From: a virus
Direction: 5' to 3' (one strand)
Length of the DNA: 35,870 nucleotides
IMG/VR virus record: IMGVR_UViG_3300009788_000212
Span: 1 to 35,870 of that record
Numbering within the stretch: the first letter of the stretch is position 1; each line of letters opens with the position of its first letter. A model generated the notes under the pieces. It searched no databases, had not been told where the DNA came from, and saw nothing but the letters and a program-made list of their open reading frames with translations. Below are positions 21,537 through 31,284 of the stretch, piece after piece. Both the position numbers and the translations under genes were made by a program.

Positions 21537-21999
21537 CTTCCGAGTTGCAGAGGCTGAAGACATTGGTTCGATCGTGGGTCGAGGGATTCGCAGGGTGGAT
21601 CAGATCGAAGCGGATGCTCTGGGGCGAGGGGACGATATCGAGGCTGCGATTAGCGAGGGCTTGGGAGAAGCCGATTGCTTTGTGATGTGCGACGAACAGG
21701 GACCTTTCGTCATCGGGGGCATCACGAACCATAAAGACAATCCGTCGGTAGGTATCCCATGGTTCATCTGCACCGATGACCTCAGACGACATCGCTTCTC
21801 GTTCTCTCGGATTGTTCGGAAGCTCATGACGGAGGCCGATCGGAAGTACGAGAAGATGGAGCAGCGAATGTGGGTTGAGAACTACGACGCGAGAGCATTT
21901 GCCGAGTCGCTGGGCTTCGAGTTCCATGATGACAACCTGTGCGACATGAGTGGACTCGACTTCGTGTACTTCTCTCGCAAGCGTCCTGGGAGAGCATAG
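21526..21999 (+). CDS. GNAT-like protein in the T7 gene 13 position, 157 aa
   Basis: ATG 21526 overlaps the nozzle gene stop; the longer frame begins inside that gene. The sequence VSFRVAEAEDIGSIVGRGIR, then VIGGITNHKDNPSVGIPWFI and VENYDARAFAESLGFEF, follows the layout of GNAT acyltransferases (N-terminal strand, A-x-x-x-x-x-PW, and a final N-x-x-A...LGF helix-strand). Comparable proteins lie between tail and internal virion genes of T7-like phages, where they are structural or assembly factors. Whether it has acetyl-CoA activity is unknown; the Q/R-x-x-G-x-G/A loop is not clear. Confidence 0.72.
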   Translation: MGVSFRVAEAEDIGSIVGRGIRRVDQIEADALGRGDDIEAAISEGLGEADCFVMCDEQGPFVIGGITNHKDNPSVGIPWFICTDDLRRHRFSFSRIVRKLMTEADRKYEKMEQRMWVENYDARAFAESLGFEFHDDNLCDMSGLDFVYFSRKRPGRA

Positions 22000-22001
22000 C
22001 C

Positions 22002-22553
22002 ATGTGCTTCGGGCAAATCGTGAGTGCGATCGGCGCACAGGCTCAGGGGGACTTCGATCAGAAGGTTGCTCAGCGAAACGCCAAGGTCTTCAAGATTCAG
22101 GCGGCTCAGGCACTACAACGCGGAGAGATGGATGCGGCAACAGTAGGCAGGGAGTTCGCTCAGCTTGTGGGCAGGCAGAAGGCTGTGCTCGCTTCGCAGG
22201 GCTTCGATGTGAGTGTAGGAGACCCCGAGAGGATCACTGAGGCGACTCTTGCGGTAGGCAGACAAGAGCAGGCCCTAGTGCAGTACAACGCTCAGCTCGA
22301 CGCATGGGCATCTACTGAGGCTGCTGTGGGGGCTATCACGGCCGGCGAGGCAGCTCAGTTCAGAGCGAACATTGCTACGACGGCAGGTGTTGTGTCCGGT
22401 GTTACCGGGATACTGCAAGCAGGCATTGGGTTCAGGCAAGCAGGAGGCTTCAAGACCTTGTTTGGCGGCAGGGGCGGCGGCAGTGTCGGCAAGCTGACCC
22501 CGCTTCCCACAACAGGCGGTCCCTTCTCAGGCGGATTAACAGGAATCGTATAA
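22002..22553 (+). CDS. Internal virion protein B-like, 183 aa
   Basis: The gene follows the GNAT-like gene by two bases. The protein is an Ala/Gln-rich amphipathic helix with an AQRNAKVFKIQAAQALQRGE segment, then GREFAQLVGRQKAVLASQGF and DVSVGDPERITEATL. A Gly-rich hydrophobic C-terminus follows. This is the layout of T7 gp14-type proteins, which insert into the outer membrane at ejection. Gene order (tube A, tube B, gp13 position, this gene) supports the call. Confidence 0.78.
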   Translation: MCFGQIVSAIGAQAQGDFDQKVAQRNAKVFKIQAAQALQRGEMDAATVGREFAQLVGRQKAVLASQGFDVSVGDPERITEATLAVGRQEQALVQYNAQLDAWASTEAAVGAITAGEAAQFRANIATTAGVVSGVTGILQAGIGFRQAGGFKTLFGGRGGGSVGKLTPLPTTGGPFSGGLTGIV

Positions 22554-24262
22554 TGCCCACCGTACCGGCCACTCCCGTCTCGAGAACGCGCCAGCAGATC
22601 CTGGGTGCGCCGGCTCGCATTGGAACCATTGATGACTTGAGTGGCTTGGGGTCGGCGATCAGCGGTCTTGAGCAGACGGTGACTGGCGAGATCACTGCTC
22701 ACATGCAGAGGCTCAAGACGGAGGCTGATGAGAACGAGGCGATACTCGCCCAGTCTCAGTACCTCGATACGATGAATGCTGCCCATTACGACGGGGAGAG
22801 CGCGTTTCTCAATCGCAAGGGCAATGCCGCTCGGAACTCCTTCTCGGATGGCCGAGATTTTGCCAACGCACAGCTAGAGAGCATTGCCAAGTCTCTCTCT
22901 CCTGATGCTTCCAAGCTGTTTAAGCGTGCTGCGAATCAGACCCGGGCCAACTTTGGGACTCAGCTCATCAAGCATGTGGGAGCGCAGACAGAGCAAGCTC
23001 GTGTTGAGGCTCTTGCGGCCAGCCAAGCTTCGCTGCAAGAAGCCTTTACGAAATCTCGTGACCCTGAGGAGCGTGAAGAGATCGCGACGGCGCTAGATGC
23101 TGTGTTGGATCGGCAATCCGTGGGTTCGACTCCTGAAGCCAAACAGGTGATGAATGACTTCAGCGATGGGAAGATCACTGGAGAGGCTGCGGTCAACGCC
23201 CTCAACCGAGGGGACATCGAGGATGCCAAGACGATCCTTGCTTCCGACCGAGGCAAGCACATCGAGGAGTCTACACGCATCAAGGTTCAGAATGGCATCG
23301 ACGAGAGTGAGCATCTGACTGCTGTGCAGGGGACGGTTCAGGAGGCTCTAGTCCGGTTCTCCGATCCCACCAAAGCAGAGGATGCAGAGGCATGGATCAA
23401 GCGCAACAGTAGCGGGGCGGTGCAGGGAGACTCCATTACGAACATTCGCAAGTTCCGCTCTGCAGAGGCCACCGCAGAGACCGCCCAGCGAAAGGCAGAG
23501 AACGAAGCGGCCCACTCATTCACCGATGACATCTTGGAGCAACAGAAGCGGGGCGGCGCGCAGATGGACACGAAGTCTGCGATAGCCATGGGTCAGCAGC
23601 TCGCCTCTCGCATCGAAGACCACACGAAGAGGAATTCGTTCCAGCGTCGATGGGATGATGAGGTGACGAATCATTTTGCCACTGTGACCAACCAATCTCA
23701 ATACAGCCAGCTAGACAACATGACGTGGCAAGAGATGCAGGACGTGGATTTGAGAGAGGCAGTTCTGGAGCGAGAAGACTATCAGAAGCTTCTGAAGAAG
23801 CAGAACACCACTCCAAGCAATCACACGAATCTCACATCCATGATGAGCAACGCGATCTTCGACCTTGGCCTAGATCCATCGAGCACGCAGGCGTTCAATC
23901 TTCGCCAGAACTTCAAGCATGACATCGAGGTATTGGAGAAGAAGGTTGGCCCTCTGAGCCAGTCAGAGCTTGACGATGTGATGCAGAAGCTGAAGGAGAA
24001 CTCGAAGGATACGAACTTCTGGTTCTGGCAGGATGACACAGACATCAGCTTGCAGAGCATCAGCAAACAGTTCCAAGAGATCCCGGATCAAGACATCGAG
24101 GTCGTACGAGACCAGCTGGCACGCACGTTGGGCAAGAGACGTGAGGATATTCAGGAACGTGAGATTGTCTCTGCGTATCGACTCTTCCTGAACCAGCAAG
24201 CGATTGGCCTGGGGCGTATCGCAGAGCCTCAAACAACTCAGCAGCAAGAGCAAGAGCAATGA
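22553..24262 (+). CDS. Internal virion protein C-like, 569 aa
   Basis: The ATG shares its first base with the preceding TAA. After a short N-terminus the protein is almost entirely helical, rich in Ala, Glu, Gln and Asn (for example LDTMNAAHYDGESAFLNRKG and NFGTQLIKHVGAQTEQARVE). It ends in a Gln/Glu tail. Gene position and composition match the T7 gp15-type core and ejection protein, part of the trans-periplasmic DNA channel. No catalytic motif was seen. It overlaps the next gene by four bases. Confidence 0.78.
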   Translation: MPTVPATPVSRTRQQILGAPARIGTIDDLSGLGSAISGLEQTVTGEITAHMQRLKTEADENEAILAQSQYLDTMNAAHYDGESAFLNRKGNAARNSFSDGRDFANAQLESIAKSLSPDASKLFKRAANQTRANFGTQLIKHVGAQTEQARVEALAASQASLQEAFTKSRDPEEREEIATALDAVLDRQSVGSTPEAKQVMNDFSDGKITGEAAVNALNRGDIEDAKTILASDRGKHIEESTRIKVQNGIDESEHLTAVQGTVQEALVRFSDPTKAEDAEAWIKRNSSGAVQGDSITNIRKFRSAEATAETAQRKAENEAAHSFTDDILEQQKRGGAQMDTKSAIAMGQQLASRIEDHTKRNSFQRRWDDEVTNHFATVTNQSQYSQLDNMTWQEMQDVDLREAVLEREDYQKLLKKQNTTPSNHTNLTSMMSNAIFDLGLDPSSTQAFNLRQNFKHDIEVLEKKVGPLSQSELDDVMQKLKENSKDTNFWFWQDDTDISLQSISKQFQEIPDQDIEVVRDQLARTLGKRREDIQEREIVSAYRLFLNQQAIGLGRIAEPQTTQQQEQEQ

Positions 24263-27200
24263 CCGCACCGTTCAAAGATCCCAATGAGCCGGTAAGCTCG
24301 CGTGAGCAAGCGTTGCGGGATTCCGTCTCGGGATGGACCGACAGGCGCAATCGTCGTCAGCTCGACGCTTATACCGAGTCCAGCAAGATCAACCCCAAGG
24401 ACTTCTCGAACCTCAATCGAGCGGTAGGACCGGGTCAGGCTCGTTCTCTCATCGGGACCCCTGAAGGTTCAGAGCTGATTCGCAAGTCGGCAACATTCGA
24501 TGATCTCACGAAGCATCTCAGCAAAGCCCCCAAGCTGGACAAGGCCCTTGAGTTCGATCCTGACCTCCTCGCCGTAGCCCATCCCGACATCAGCACCTTG
24601 GCCAGTATTGAGGAGACGCTGAGGGGTGGGGCGAGGAACACAGCCCTGATCGCCGGGCAGGTAGGTGCGGGTGTTGATGATGCCATCGTTGCCGTTCGTG
24701 GCTTCGATGAGCTTCACTCAAAGATCCTCGGCCTCGACCCTCCATCAGCGGCGCAAGCAAGTGAGCTTCTGCTGGCTCAGTTCAGGCAGAAGAGCGCGGC
24801 AAGAGACCTAGAGGCGGCGGATCTGGGAGAGGTCGGCACCGCCTTCGCTACGATCGCGCGAGCCTCCCCTCAGCTTGCCGCCGGCTTCACTGCCTTTCTT
24901 GGCGGCACTGCCATTGGCGGTCCACTCCTCGGTAAAGCACTCACTGCCGCCCAGTCCTACGTGTTCGAGTCAGGCAGCGTCTACGTCGAATGGACCTATG
25001 GGGCTGATCCAATTGACCCGGATCTGGTGGAGGTGTTTGCTCCCGCCTATGGAGTCTTTGCTTCAGTCATCGAGACCATTGCGGTAGGCGCTGAGTCTGC
25101 ACCGATCAAGCACGCGCTGAAGCAGGCCATGAAGGCTGGCAGCAAGAGCAAGGCAACTAGACTGATTTTGGGCAACTTCACGATGGAGCTGTTCCGAAAC
25201 GCGCTCATCGAGGGGGGCGAGGAGACGGTCCAGCAGGCTGCTCAAGTCTTCCTTGGAGCGCTTGGAAGACACCCTGGAGACCCCGATGGATTCGTGAATG
25301 ATCTGCTGAGTGAGGAGACACTCGCCTCTCTGCTGCAAGCCTTCAAGGCAGGGGCCACAGTGGGTGGAGGGATCGGAACAGTTCGGGCGGGGGTCGGAAC
25401 AGCGGTTGATCTCAATTCGGCAAGGCGCGATGCAGAACAGGAGAAGCAGTTCGGGCAGGAGCTTGCAGAGGGCGTGAGCAAGGCTGAGATGCTGGATCAC
25501 TCGCCGGCCAAGTTCAAGAACCTGCTGTTCCAGATGACTGAGGGGACGCCTCAGGAGGATGTCTGGATTGACGCGGATACCTTCCTCGACCACTTCACAA
25601 AGCCTGAGAATGCTCAAGCGCTCGATGATCTACGCACGGCCATCCCTGATCTCGATCAGCAGATCTTGGAAGCCCAGAACGCGGGCTCCGATATCGTCAT
25701 GAAGACGGCTGACTTCGCCACTCACATCGCAGCCACGCAGCATCTCGATGGCATCAGCGATGGGCTGAGATTCTCCCCGGACGCCCCCACTCTCGCCGCC
25801 CTGAATCAGGAGGCCACGGATCGCGAGGCTGAGGCTCTGGAGGCAGAGATTGAGAGGGAGGCGGGGACTCTCGAGGTAGACGAGCAGATCGAGGTGCGAG
25901 ATGCGGCCATTGCCACCATGACCGATCGGGCAGTGGATGACCTTGGCCTGACGAGACGAGAGGCTGAGGCATTCGCCACGGTGAAGGTCGCCAATCTGAT
26001 GACCCTCGCCCAGACGGAGAACCTTGACCCGGCAGCGTTCGTCAATGCTGCGATGGGCAGGCTCCCTCTGCAGAGACGAGAGGATGTCCCGGAGCCGGCA
26101 GAATTCGCTGAGTTGCAAGAGGGTGTCGAGCCTCTGGTGGAAGGTGCAGCGCCAAGGCGAGCAGCTCCGCAGAAGCGGGAAGATCTGGCAGACGATAAGG
26201 ATCCTGAACTAATAAGCAAACGTACAGTGTTTGCGCTTGATCGTATACGTGACGGTAGGCCCATTCGCGGAAAGACTGTTGAGTCAACAGAAGCGATGGA
26301 GGATTTCATAGAAGATGTGAGAGCCGTCATGGATGCGCTGGGCATTGATGTCAATCAGCTCAGTAACGACGAGATCCTACAGAGACTCGATGAAGCAGGC
26401 AGCGACCGGATAACGGAGATTGTAGATAGCAGAGACGACACCGACAAGAGAGTCCTAAAGCAGCCCACCGAAGAGAAGCAGCTTCCTCGTGGGTTCTTCG
26501 CAAGGTTCGAGGGCGGCGGCGGACTGCTGGCACTGACCTCCAAGGCCAACAAGAGCACCGTGTTCCATGAGCTGAGCCACGACATGTTCAGCGTCATGCA
26601 GGCCCTTGCTCAGAGAAGCGAGGCGAGCCCGGACCTGCAGGCCGATTGGGCGATTCTTCGCGACTGGCTGGGAGCCAACGACCAAGACACGCTGACCGAT
26701 GCGCAGGAAGAAGTCCTCGCTGAGACGATGGAGGTCTACTTCGAGGAGGGGAATGCCCCCACCCAGGAGCTGCAATCTGTCTTCGACCGGATCTCCCGCT
26801 GGATGACCGAGACGTATCGCAGGGTGCGGGGCCGGCCCAATGCCGACATCAACGATGATGTTCGAGAAGTCTTCGAGCGCATGTTCGCCACTCAGGAGGC
26901 GATCGAAGCGGCAAAGGCAGACCTCGGCTTCCAAGATGTCTTCCAGGGTCGCAAGCCAGAGGGGATGACGGATGCGGCTTGGGAGAGGGCACAGGCTCGT
27001 GTCCGAAACGTGGAGAGCGAGATCAATGAACGGGCCGGCAGGAGGGTCTTCAAGGCGAAGCTGAAGGAGGTCAATGCTGCTGCTGTCGAAGCCCGAAATG
27101 CTGTCAGAAAGACAGTGACGCAGCAGCTGTGGGATGACCCCGCGTACCGGGCCCGCAGCTGGCTGCGCACTGGCAAGCTGCCTGATGGAAGTGAGCTGCC

Positions 27201-30200
27201 CGCAGAGCACTCGCGTCTGTCATGGGCTGGGATTCTGGAGGTTCTCAGCGATCTGCCCGAGGCGCAGCAGCAGGAACGCCTTGCCACTCTGAAGCTCATG
27301 AGGCTCACCAAGAAGGACGGGATGGACCCTGAGGTGGCTGCCCAGGCGCTTGGACTAGACGATGCCGCCGAGATGCTGGACCTCATGGAGGGCATCAAGG
27401 ACCAGACACTCACTCAGGCCATCAAGGCTGAGACTGAGAAGCAGATGCAGGAGCAGCACCCGGAGCTTCTGGTCTCTCAGGAAGAGCTGAAGGCTCAGGC
27501 CGAGGCTGCAATCCTCGACGTCGACTCCCGCCTGAAGAACATGGAGCAGACCATCAAGGCTCTGCGGAAGCTGGATGCGGAGAGCCCCGGGAGAGCGGCG
27601 GCAGAGAGGGCGGCAGTCACCACCCCTCTGGGCGTTCAGGAGGCCGAGCGCAGGCTGGAGGTCGCTAGGGGAATCCTTGACTCGGCCACCCGCAGAGAGG
27701 ATACGAAGCGCTCCACGCTGACTCGGTTCGCTCTGGAGGTGAGACAGGCCGAGGAGAGGCTCAGGATCGAGCGCAGACGCGCTAGGCGCGAGCGTATGGC
27801 CGCCACCGAGGCCACCCGGGCAGAGAGAGCCAGGGGCAGGGAGGCCCTCAGAGAGCAGCGTGAGGGGCTTCGTGGGGCCGCGGCAGAGGCGCTTTCAGAA
27901 GAGCGGCGGCAGAGTGCTGCGAGACTGGTTGAGATCCGTCAGGGCGCGGCTCTGGCTACCCAGTTGCCCAACATCGGAGCCCTCAGAGCCGCCGCTGCAG
28001 AGCGTGTGGAAGCCACCTCAGGGCGCAAGCTCAAGTCTCTCGTCGCCAACTTCCGCATCGTGTCTCAGGTGAAGACGAAGGAGGCCATCAGGACAGCAGG
28101 CCGCGGCGATTACGGGGACTCTGCAGACGCTCTCGAGACGGTCATCGTAGCCAACGAGATTGTTCGTCGTGGTAATCAGGCGCTGATTCGTCGAGACAAG
28201 GGGCAGAGGAAGCTCGTCCCGATGACTCGGGCGAAGTTCCAAGGCCCGAAGCTCTCAGAGACCAAGAATCCCTCTGAGGCGTCCCGGCACATCTGGGCTC
28301 ATACGTTCAACATTCTCGACCGCTACGAGCTGCGAAAGACGACGAAGGACGTTCAGGCAGTACCCGAGCCTCGGGATACGGACGGGAAGAACTTCCAGAC
28401 CTTCCGCCAGGACTACGTGGAGAAGACCGGCGAGCTTTGGAAGGGTCCCGAGTTCCTCGACGATGCCGGCCACAAGGTCAGCTATCTCGATCTGACAGTC
28501 AGTGACTTTGACGGGCTCATGGAGGGGATCACGAACCTACAGACTTGGGCCAATTCGCTGACCCGCGTCTCGAAGGAAGAGGGGAAAGAGTCCTTCCTCC
28601 AGGCCAACGAAGAGATGATTGCCGACGCAACTGCCTTCGGTACGGGCCGCAGTATCCATATCCCCAAGGGCGCGGGGAGCATTGCGGAGAGATCCGCCAA
28701 GGCAATCGACGCCGTCTACGGGACGATCAATCGCCCGATTTTCGGCTTCCGTCTACTGGATAGCCAGAACATCCAGGGGGCGTTCAAGCGCAACATTGTC
28801 GACCCCTTGAAGGGAGGTGCGTTCTTCCGCCTTGGCTTCATGAAGGACCGCCAGGAGCAGCAGAACGATCTGTTCGAGAGAGTGTACCGCCCCAAGATTC
28901 CAGAGGGAGCCTCGACAGCAGAGCGGCTGCAGTCGTTTCGCGAGTTCCAAGCGATCAGCCGCCGATTCATGAGCAAGACCTTGGCTGGCTCGAGAGAGAT
29001 CGCAGGCATCCCCCTCACGCGCAACAACCTGATCCAGATCATGCTCTACTGGGGGAGCCCCGAGTCACGTGCTGCTCTTGAGAATGCAGACGAGAGCCCC
29101 ATGTCCGAAGAGGTCGTGATGAGCCTCATCGGGAAATACGCAACTCAGCAAGATCGAGATTACGTGGAAGGCATCTGGGCCTTGCCAGAGCAAGACTGGT
29201 CGGCGCTCAGCGAGCTTCATATGAAACTGACCGGGACCGCTCTCAGGAAGGTCGATCCCCTTCCGTTCACCACGCCTCAAGGCTGGAACATGACCGGCGG
29301 ATACTCTCGGATGTTCTACGAGAGCGAGTTCTCCCAATCCAACATCAAGAAGGCAGAGAACAAGGACACGCTATCTGCGCTCACCTACAAAGGCTCGATG
29401 ACGATCCAGACGCCCAGCGGACAGCGAAAGCATCGAAAGGGCAACGCGGGCAATCAGCTGATGCTCACGCACACGATGGTCTGGAATCGTCAACTCAATG
29501 AGACCGCGAGTGACTTGGCCTATGCCGAGGTTGTTCCCAAGGTCATGAGGTTCATCAATGACAAGGATTGGAAGAGGGCTGTCAGTAAGGCGCTCGGCTC
29601 CCCGTTTGTTCAAAAGCTTCACAATTGGGTCGAGACCGCAGTAGCGCCTCAGTACCAGCCTGATGTAGCCGCAGACGTCTGGGTCGATCGCGCCCGTCAA
29701 GCTGGTGTCATGCAGATCATTGGAGGCAGGGCTTCCACTGTGCTGGTCCAGCTCACTGGGCTTGCTTCAGCATTCCCGAGGCTGGGCCAATACACGTTCG
29801 TGGGGCTCAACAGCCTTTTGAACGATGGCTGGGCGAGGGGGGCATCTAGACCGGAGTCTGGGGCAGGGCCACACAGGTTCTTCCAAGCCATGAACCGGAT
29901 GATCGAGCTTTCGCCTCCGCTCCAATTCCGCCGGCAGACCTACGACCAGAACGCCAATGACTTCATCAGCCGGGGCAAGTTCCCTTCCGGGATGAGTCTG
30001 CGCTTCGTGCAGTGGTATGCGGGCGTGATTGGCTATGTGGATTCTCTGGTTGCTGGGTCTGTGTGGGCAGGAGCCTATCAGCAGGCGATGGACGGAGATG
30101 CGAGAGCGGTGAGTGAAGGTGCCGTAGAGGGGGATCATGACCTTGCGGTGAAGTATGCGAATGACCTGATGGAGGTCACCCAAGCGGCTGCACAAAGCCT

Positions 30201-30774
30201 AGACCTCGCCTCATTCATGCGTAGCAAGAACCCTCTGTGGAGGAGCCTGTTTTCGTTCAGCACTTGGATCAATAACCGCATGAACCTCACGATCGAGGAG
30301 TTCAGCATAGCCAGACAGGCGGGCGGGTTCGCAGATTGGTGGAGGTTCAGCACCTACATTGCCAGCACCTACATTCTGGACGCGGCTGCGACTGTCGGGA
30401 TCGGTTACTTCTTGGCCGGCTTGCGCCCAGAGGACGAGCCGAGAGACCCCGAGGAAGCTGCAGGGCGTATGGCATGGTCCCTGTTCAGCAACTTCAACTC
30501 TGGGTATCCAGGTGCCAGCCAGATGAACTCTCTGCTGAGGCCGGTGGTGTTCGGCGGACAGATCCGAAAGCTCGACTTGGGGCCGGCAGGAGACGCAGCG
30601 CAGCAACCCTTCATCGCACTCCAAGCTGCAGTCAAAGCATCCCGTGGCGAGGAAGAGTGGGAGAAGGCGTTCATCGAGGGCGTTCACACTGTCGGGTATT
30701 GGTACAACGCGCCGACACAGAACATGATCGACTTTGCGGAGATGGTTCTGCAGACAGAGATCGACAAGAAATAG
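24259..30774 (+). CDS. Giant internal virion/ejection protein with zincin motif, 2171 aa
   Basis: This occupies the gp16 position. It begins with polar helices, then hydrophobic segments (residues about 195-235 and 255-345). Residues 764-776 contain STVFHELSHDMFS, with HELSH at 770-774, the HExxH motif of zinc metallopeptidases. A downstream EEVLAETMEVYFEE stretch (about 814-830) offers a third ligand. A long charged coiled coil spans about 1054-1230. The C-terminal third (from about 1490) matches large polyvalent phage proteins: DSQNIQGAFKRNIVDPLKGG, NNLIQIMLYWG, then GIWALPEQDW and TTPQGWNMTGGY. No transglycosylase motif was found, unlike T7 gp16. Likely ejected into the host with a protease domain; proteolysis is untested. 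Confidence 0.85.
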   Translation: MTAPFKDPNEPVSSREQALRDSVSGWTDRRNRRQLDAYTESSKINPKDFSNLNRAVGPGQARSLIGTPEGSELIRKSATFDDLTKHLSKAPKLDKALEFDPDLLAVAHPDISTLASIEETLRGGARNTALIAGQVGAGVDDAIVAVRGFDELHSKILGLDPPSAAQASELLLAQFRQKSAARDLEAADLGEVGTAFATIARASPQLAAGFTAFLGGTAIGGPLLGKALTAAQSYVFESGSVYVEWTYGADPIDPDLVEVFAPAYGVFASVIETIAVGAESAPIKHALKQAMKAGSKSKATRLILGNFTMELFRNALIEGGEETVQQAAQVFLGALGRHPGDPDGFVNDLLSEETLASLLQAFKAGATVGGGIGTVRAGVGTAVDLNSARRDAEQEKQFGQELAEGVSKAEMLDHSPAKFKNLLFQMTEGTPQEDVWIDADTFLDHFTKPENAQALDDLRTAIPDLDQQILEAQNAGSDIVMKTADFATHIAATQHLDGISDGLRFSPDAPTLAALNQEATDREAEALEAEIEREAGTLEVDEQIEVRDAAIATMTDRAVDDLGLTRREAEAFATVKVANLMTLAQTENLDPAAFVNAAMGRLPLQRREDVPEPAEFAELQEGVEPLVEGAAPRRAAPQKREDLADDKDPELISKRTVFALDRIRDGRPIRGKTVESTEAMEDFIEDVRAVMDALGIDVNQLSNDEILQRLDEAGSDRITEIVDSRDDTDKRVLKQPTEEKQLPRGFFARFEGGGGLLALTSKANKSTVFHELSHDMFSVMQALAQRSEASPDLQADWAILRDWLGANDQDTLTDAQEEVLAETMEVYFEEGNAPTQELQSVFDRISRWMTETYRRVRGRPNADINDDVREVFERMFATQEAIEAAKADLGFQDVFQGRKPEGMTDAAWERAQARVRNVESEINERAGRRVFKAKLKEVNAAAVEARNAVRKTVTQQLWDDPAYRARSWLRTGKLPDGSELPAEHSRLSWAGILEVLSDLPEAQQQERLATLKLMRLTKKDGMDPEVAAQALGLDDAAEMLDLMEGIKDQTLTQAIKAETEKQMQEQHPELLVSQEELKAQAEAAILDVDSRLKNMEQTIKALRKLDAESPGRAAAERAAVTTPLGVQEAERRLEVARGILDSATRREDTKRSTLTRFALEVRQAEERLRIERRRARRERMAATEATRAERARGREALREQREGLRGAAAEALSEERRQSAARLVEIRQGAALATQLPNIGALRAAAAERVEATSGRKLKSLVANFRIVSQVKTKEAIRTAGRGDYGDSADALETVIVANEIVRRGNQALIRRDKGQRKLVPMTRAKFQGPKLSETKNPSEASRHIWAHTFNILDRYELRKTTKDVQAVPEPRDTDGKNFQTFRQDYVEKTGELWKGPEFLDDAGHKVSYLDLTVSDFDGLMEGITNLQTWANSLTRVSKEEGKESFLQANEEMIADATAFGTGRSIHIPKGAGSIAERSAKAIDAVYGTINRPIFGFRLLDSQNIQGAFKRNIVDPLKGGAFFRLGFMKDRQEQQNDLFERVYRPKIPEGASTAERLQSFREFQAISRRFMSKTLAGSREIAGIPLTRNNLIQIMLYWGSPESRAALENADESPMSEEVVMSLIGKYATQQDRDYVEGIWALPEQDWSALSELHMKLTGTALRKVDPLPFTTPQGWNMTGGYSRMFYESEFSQSNIKKAENKDTLSALTYKGSMTIQTPSGQRKHRKGNAGNQLMLTHTMVWNRQLNETASDLAYAEVVPKVMRFINDKDWKRAVSKALGSPFVQKLHNWVETAVAPQYQPDVAADVWVDRARQAGVMQIIGGRASTVLVQLTGLASAFPRLGQYTFVGLNSLLNDGWARGASRPESGAGPHRFFQAMNRMIELSPPLQFRRQTYDQNANDFISRGKFPSGMSLRFVQWYAGVIGYVDSLVAGSVWAGAYQQAMDGDARAVSEGAVEGDHDLAVKYANDLMEVTQAAAQSLDLASFMRSKNPLWRSLFSFSTWINNRMNLTIEEFSIARQAGGFADWWRFSTYIASTYILDAAATVGIGYFLAGLRPEDEPRDPEEAAGRMAWSLFSNFNSGYPGASQMNSLLRPVVFGGQIRKLDLGPAGDAAQQPFIALQAAVKASRGEEEWEKAFIEGVHTVGYWYNAPTQNMIDFAEMVLQTEIDKK

Positions 30775-30784
30775 GAGAAGCACA

Positions 30785-31276
30785 ATGATGGACGAAGGCG
30801 CACACAGGAGATACGCAAGCGAGATGGGAGAGGGCTTCATCGGAAGCTTTGTTCTGCATCTGTTGACGTTCATCGCCATGCTCGCAGTCGTGATGGTCAC
30901 CAGCTCTGCTGATGCAGCCGAGTGGCTGAGGGGCAGCAGGACAGTGGAAGAAGTCGCTCCATGGAGTGGGGCCAACTACACCCCAGACGCAGACACCACA
31001 TCCCCAGCCCTGCACACGGGGAAATGCGGGGGAATCTATGTGGACTGTTGGGGGACGAACCTTTCCTCCCTCGTCCAGACCTGCAACGATCGGTATGAGT
31101 ACGATGTGGGGCTCGACGCAACTGAGTGCAAAGACTTCAACCTGACTGCCATCACATGCGGAGGCTCTGCAACCGGGATTCAGATCTTCCCAGCCCCGGA
31201 ATGGATTCGCATGGAGGCGGGTACGAACTTCGGCAGCGGGCAATTCTTCCGTGTGTTTTGTAGCGGGAGTCGCTAG
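30785..31276 (+). CDS. Secreted or membrane-anchored Cys-rich protein, 163 aa
   Basis: The ATG follows AGGAGAAGCACA directly after the ejection protein gene. The first 25 residues are polar, then GFIGSFVLHLLTFIAMLAVV and a SADAAEW site form a Sec signal or anchor. The mature part has about seven cysteines (KCGGIYVDCWG, TCNDRYEYDVGLDATECKDF, TCGG, FCSGSR) and suits a disulfide-bonded periplasmic or extracellular domain. It is the first of three consecutive exported proteins ending with the sulfatase. No family was recognised. Confidence 0.7.
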   Translation: MMDEGAHRRYASEMGEGFIGSFVLHLLTFIAMLAVVMVTSSADAAEWLRGSRTVEEVAPWSGANYTPDADTTSPALHTGKCGGIYVDCWGTNLSSLVQTCNDRYEYDVGLDATECKDFNLTAITCGGSATGIQIFPAPEWIRMEAGTNFGSGQFFRVFCSGSR

Positions 31277-31284
31277 GAGAAACC

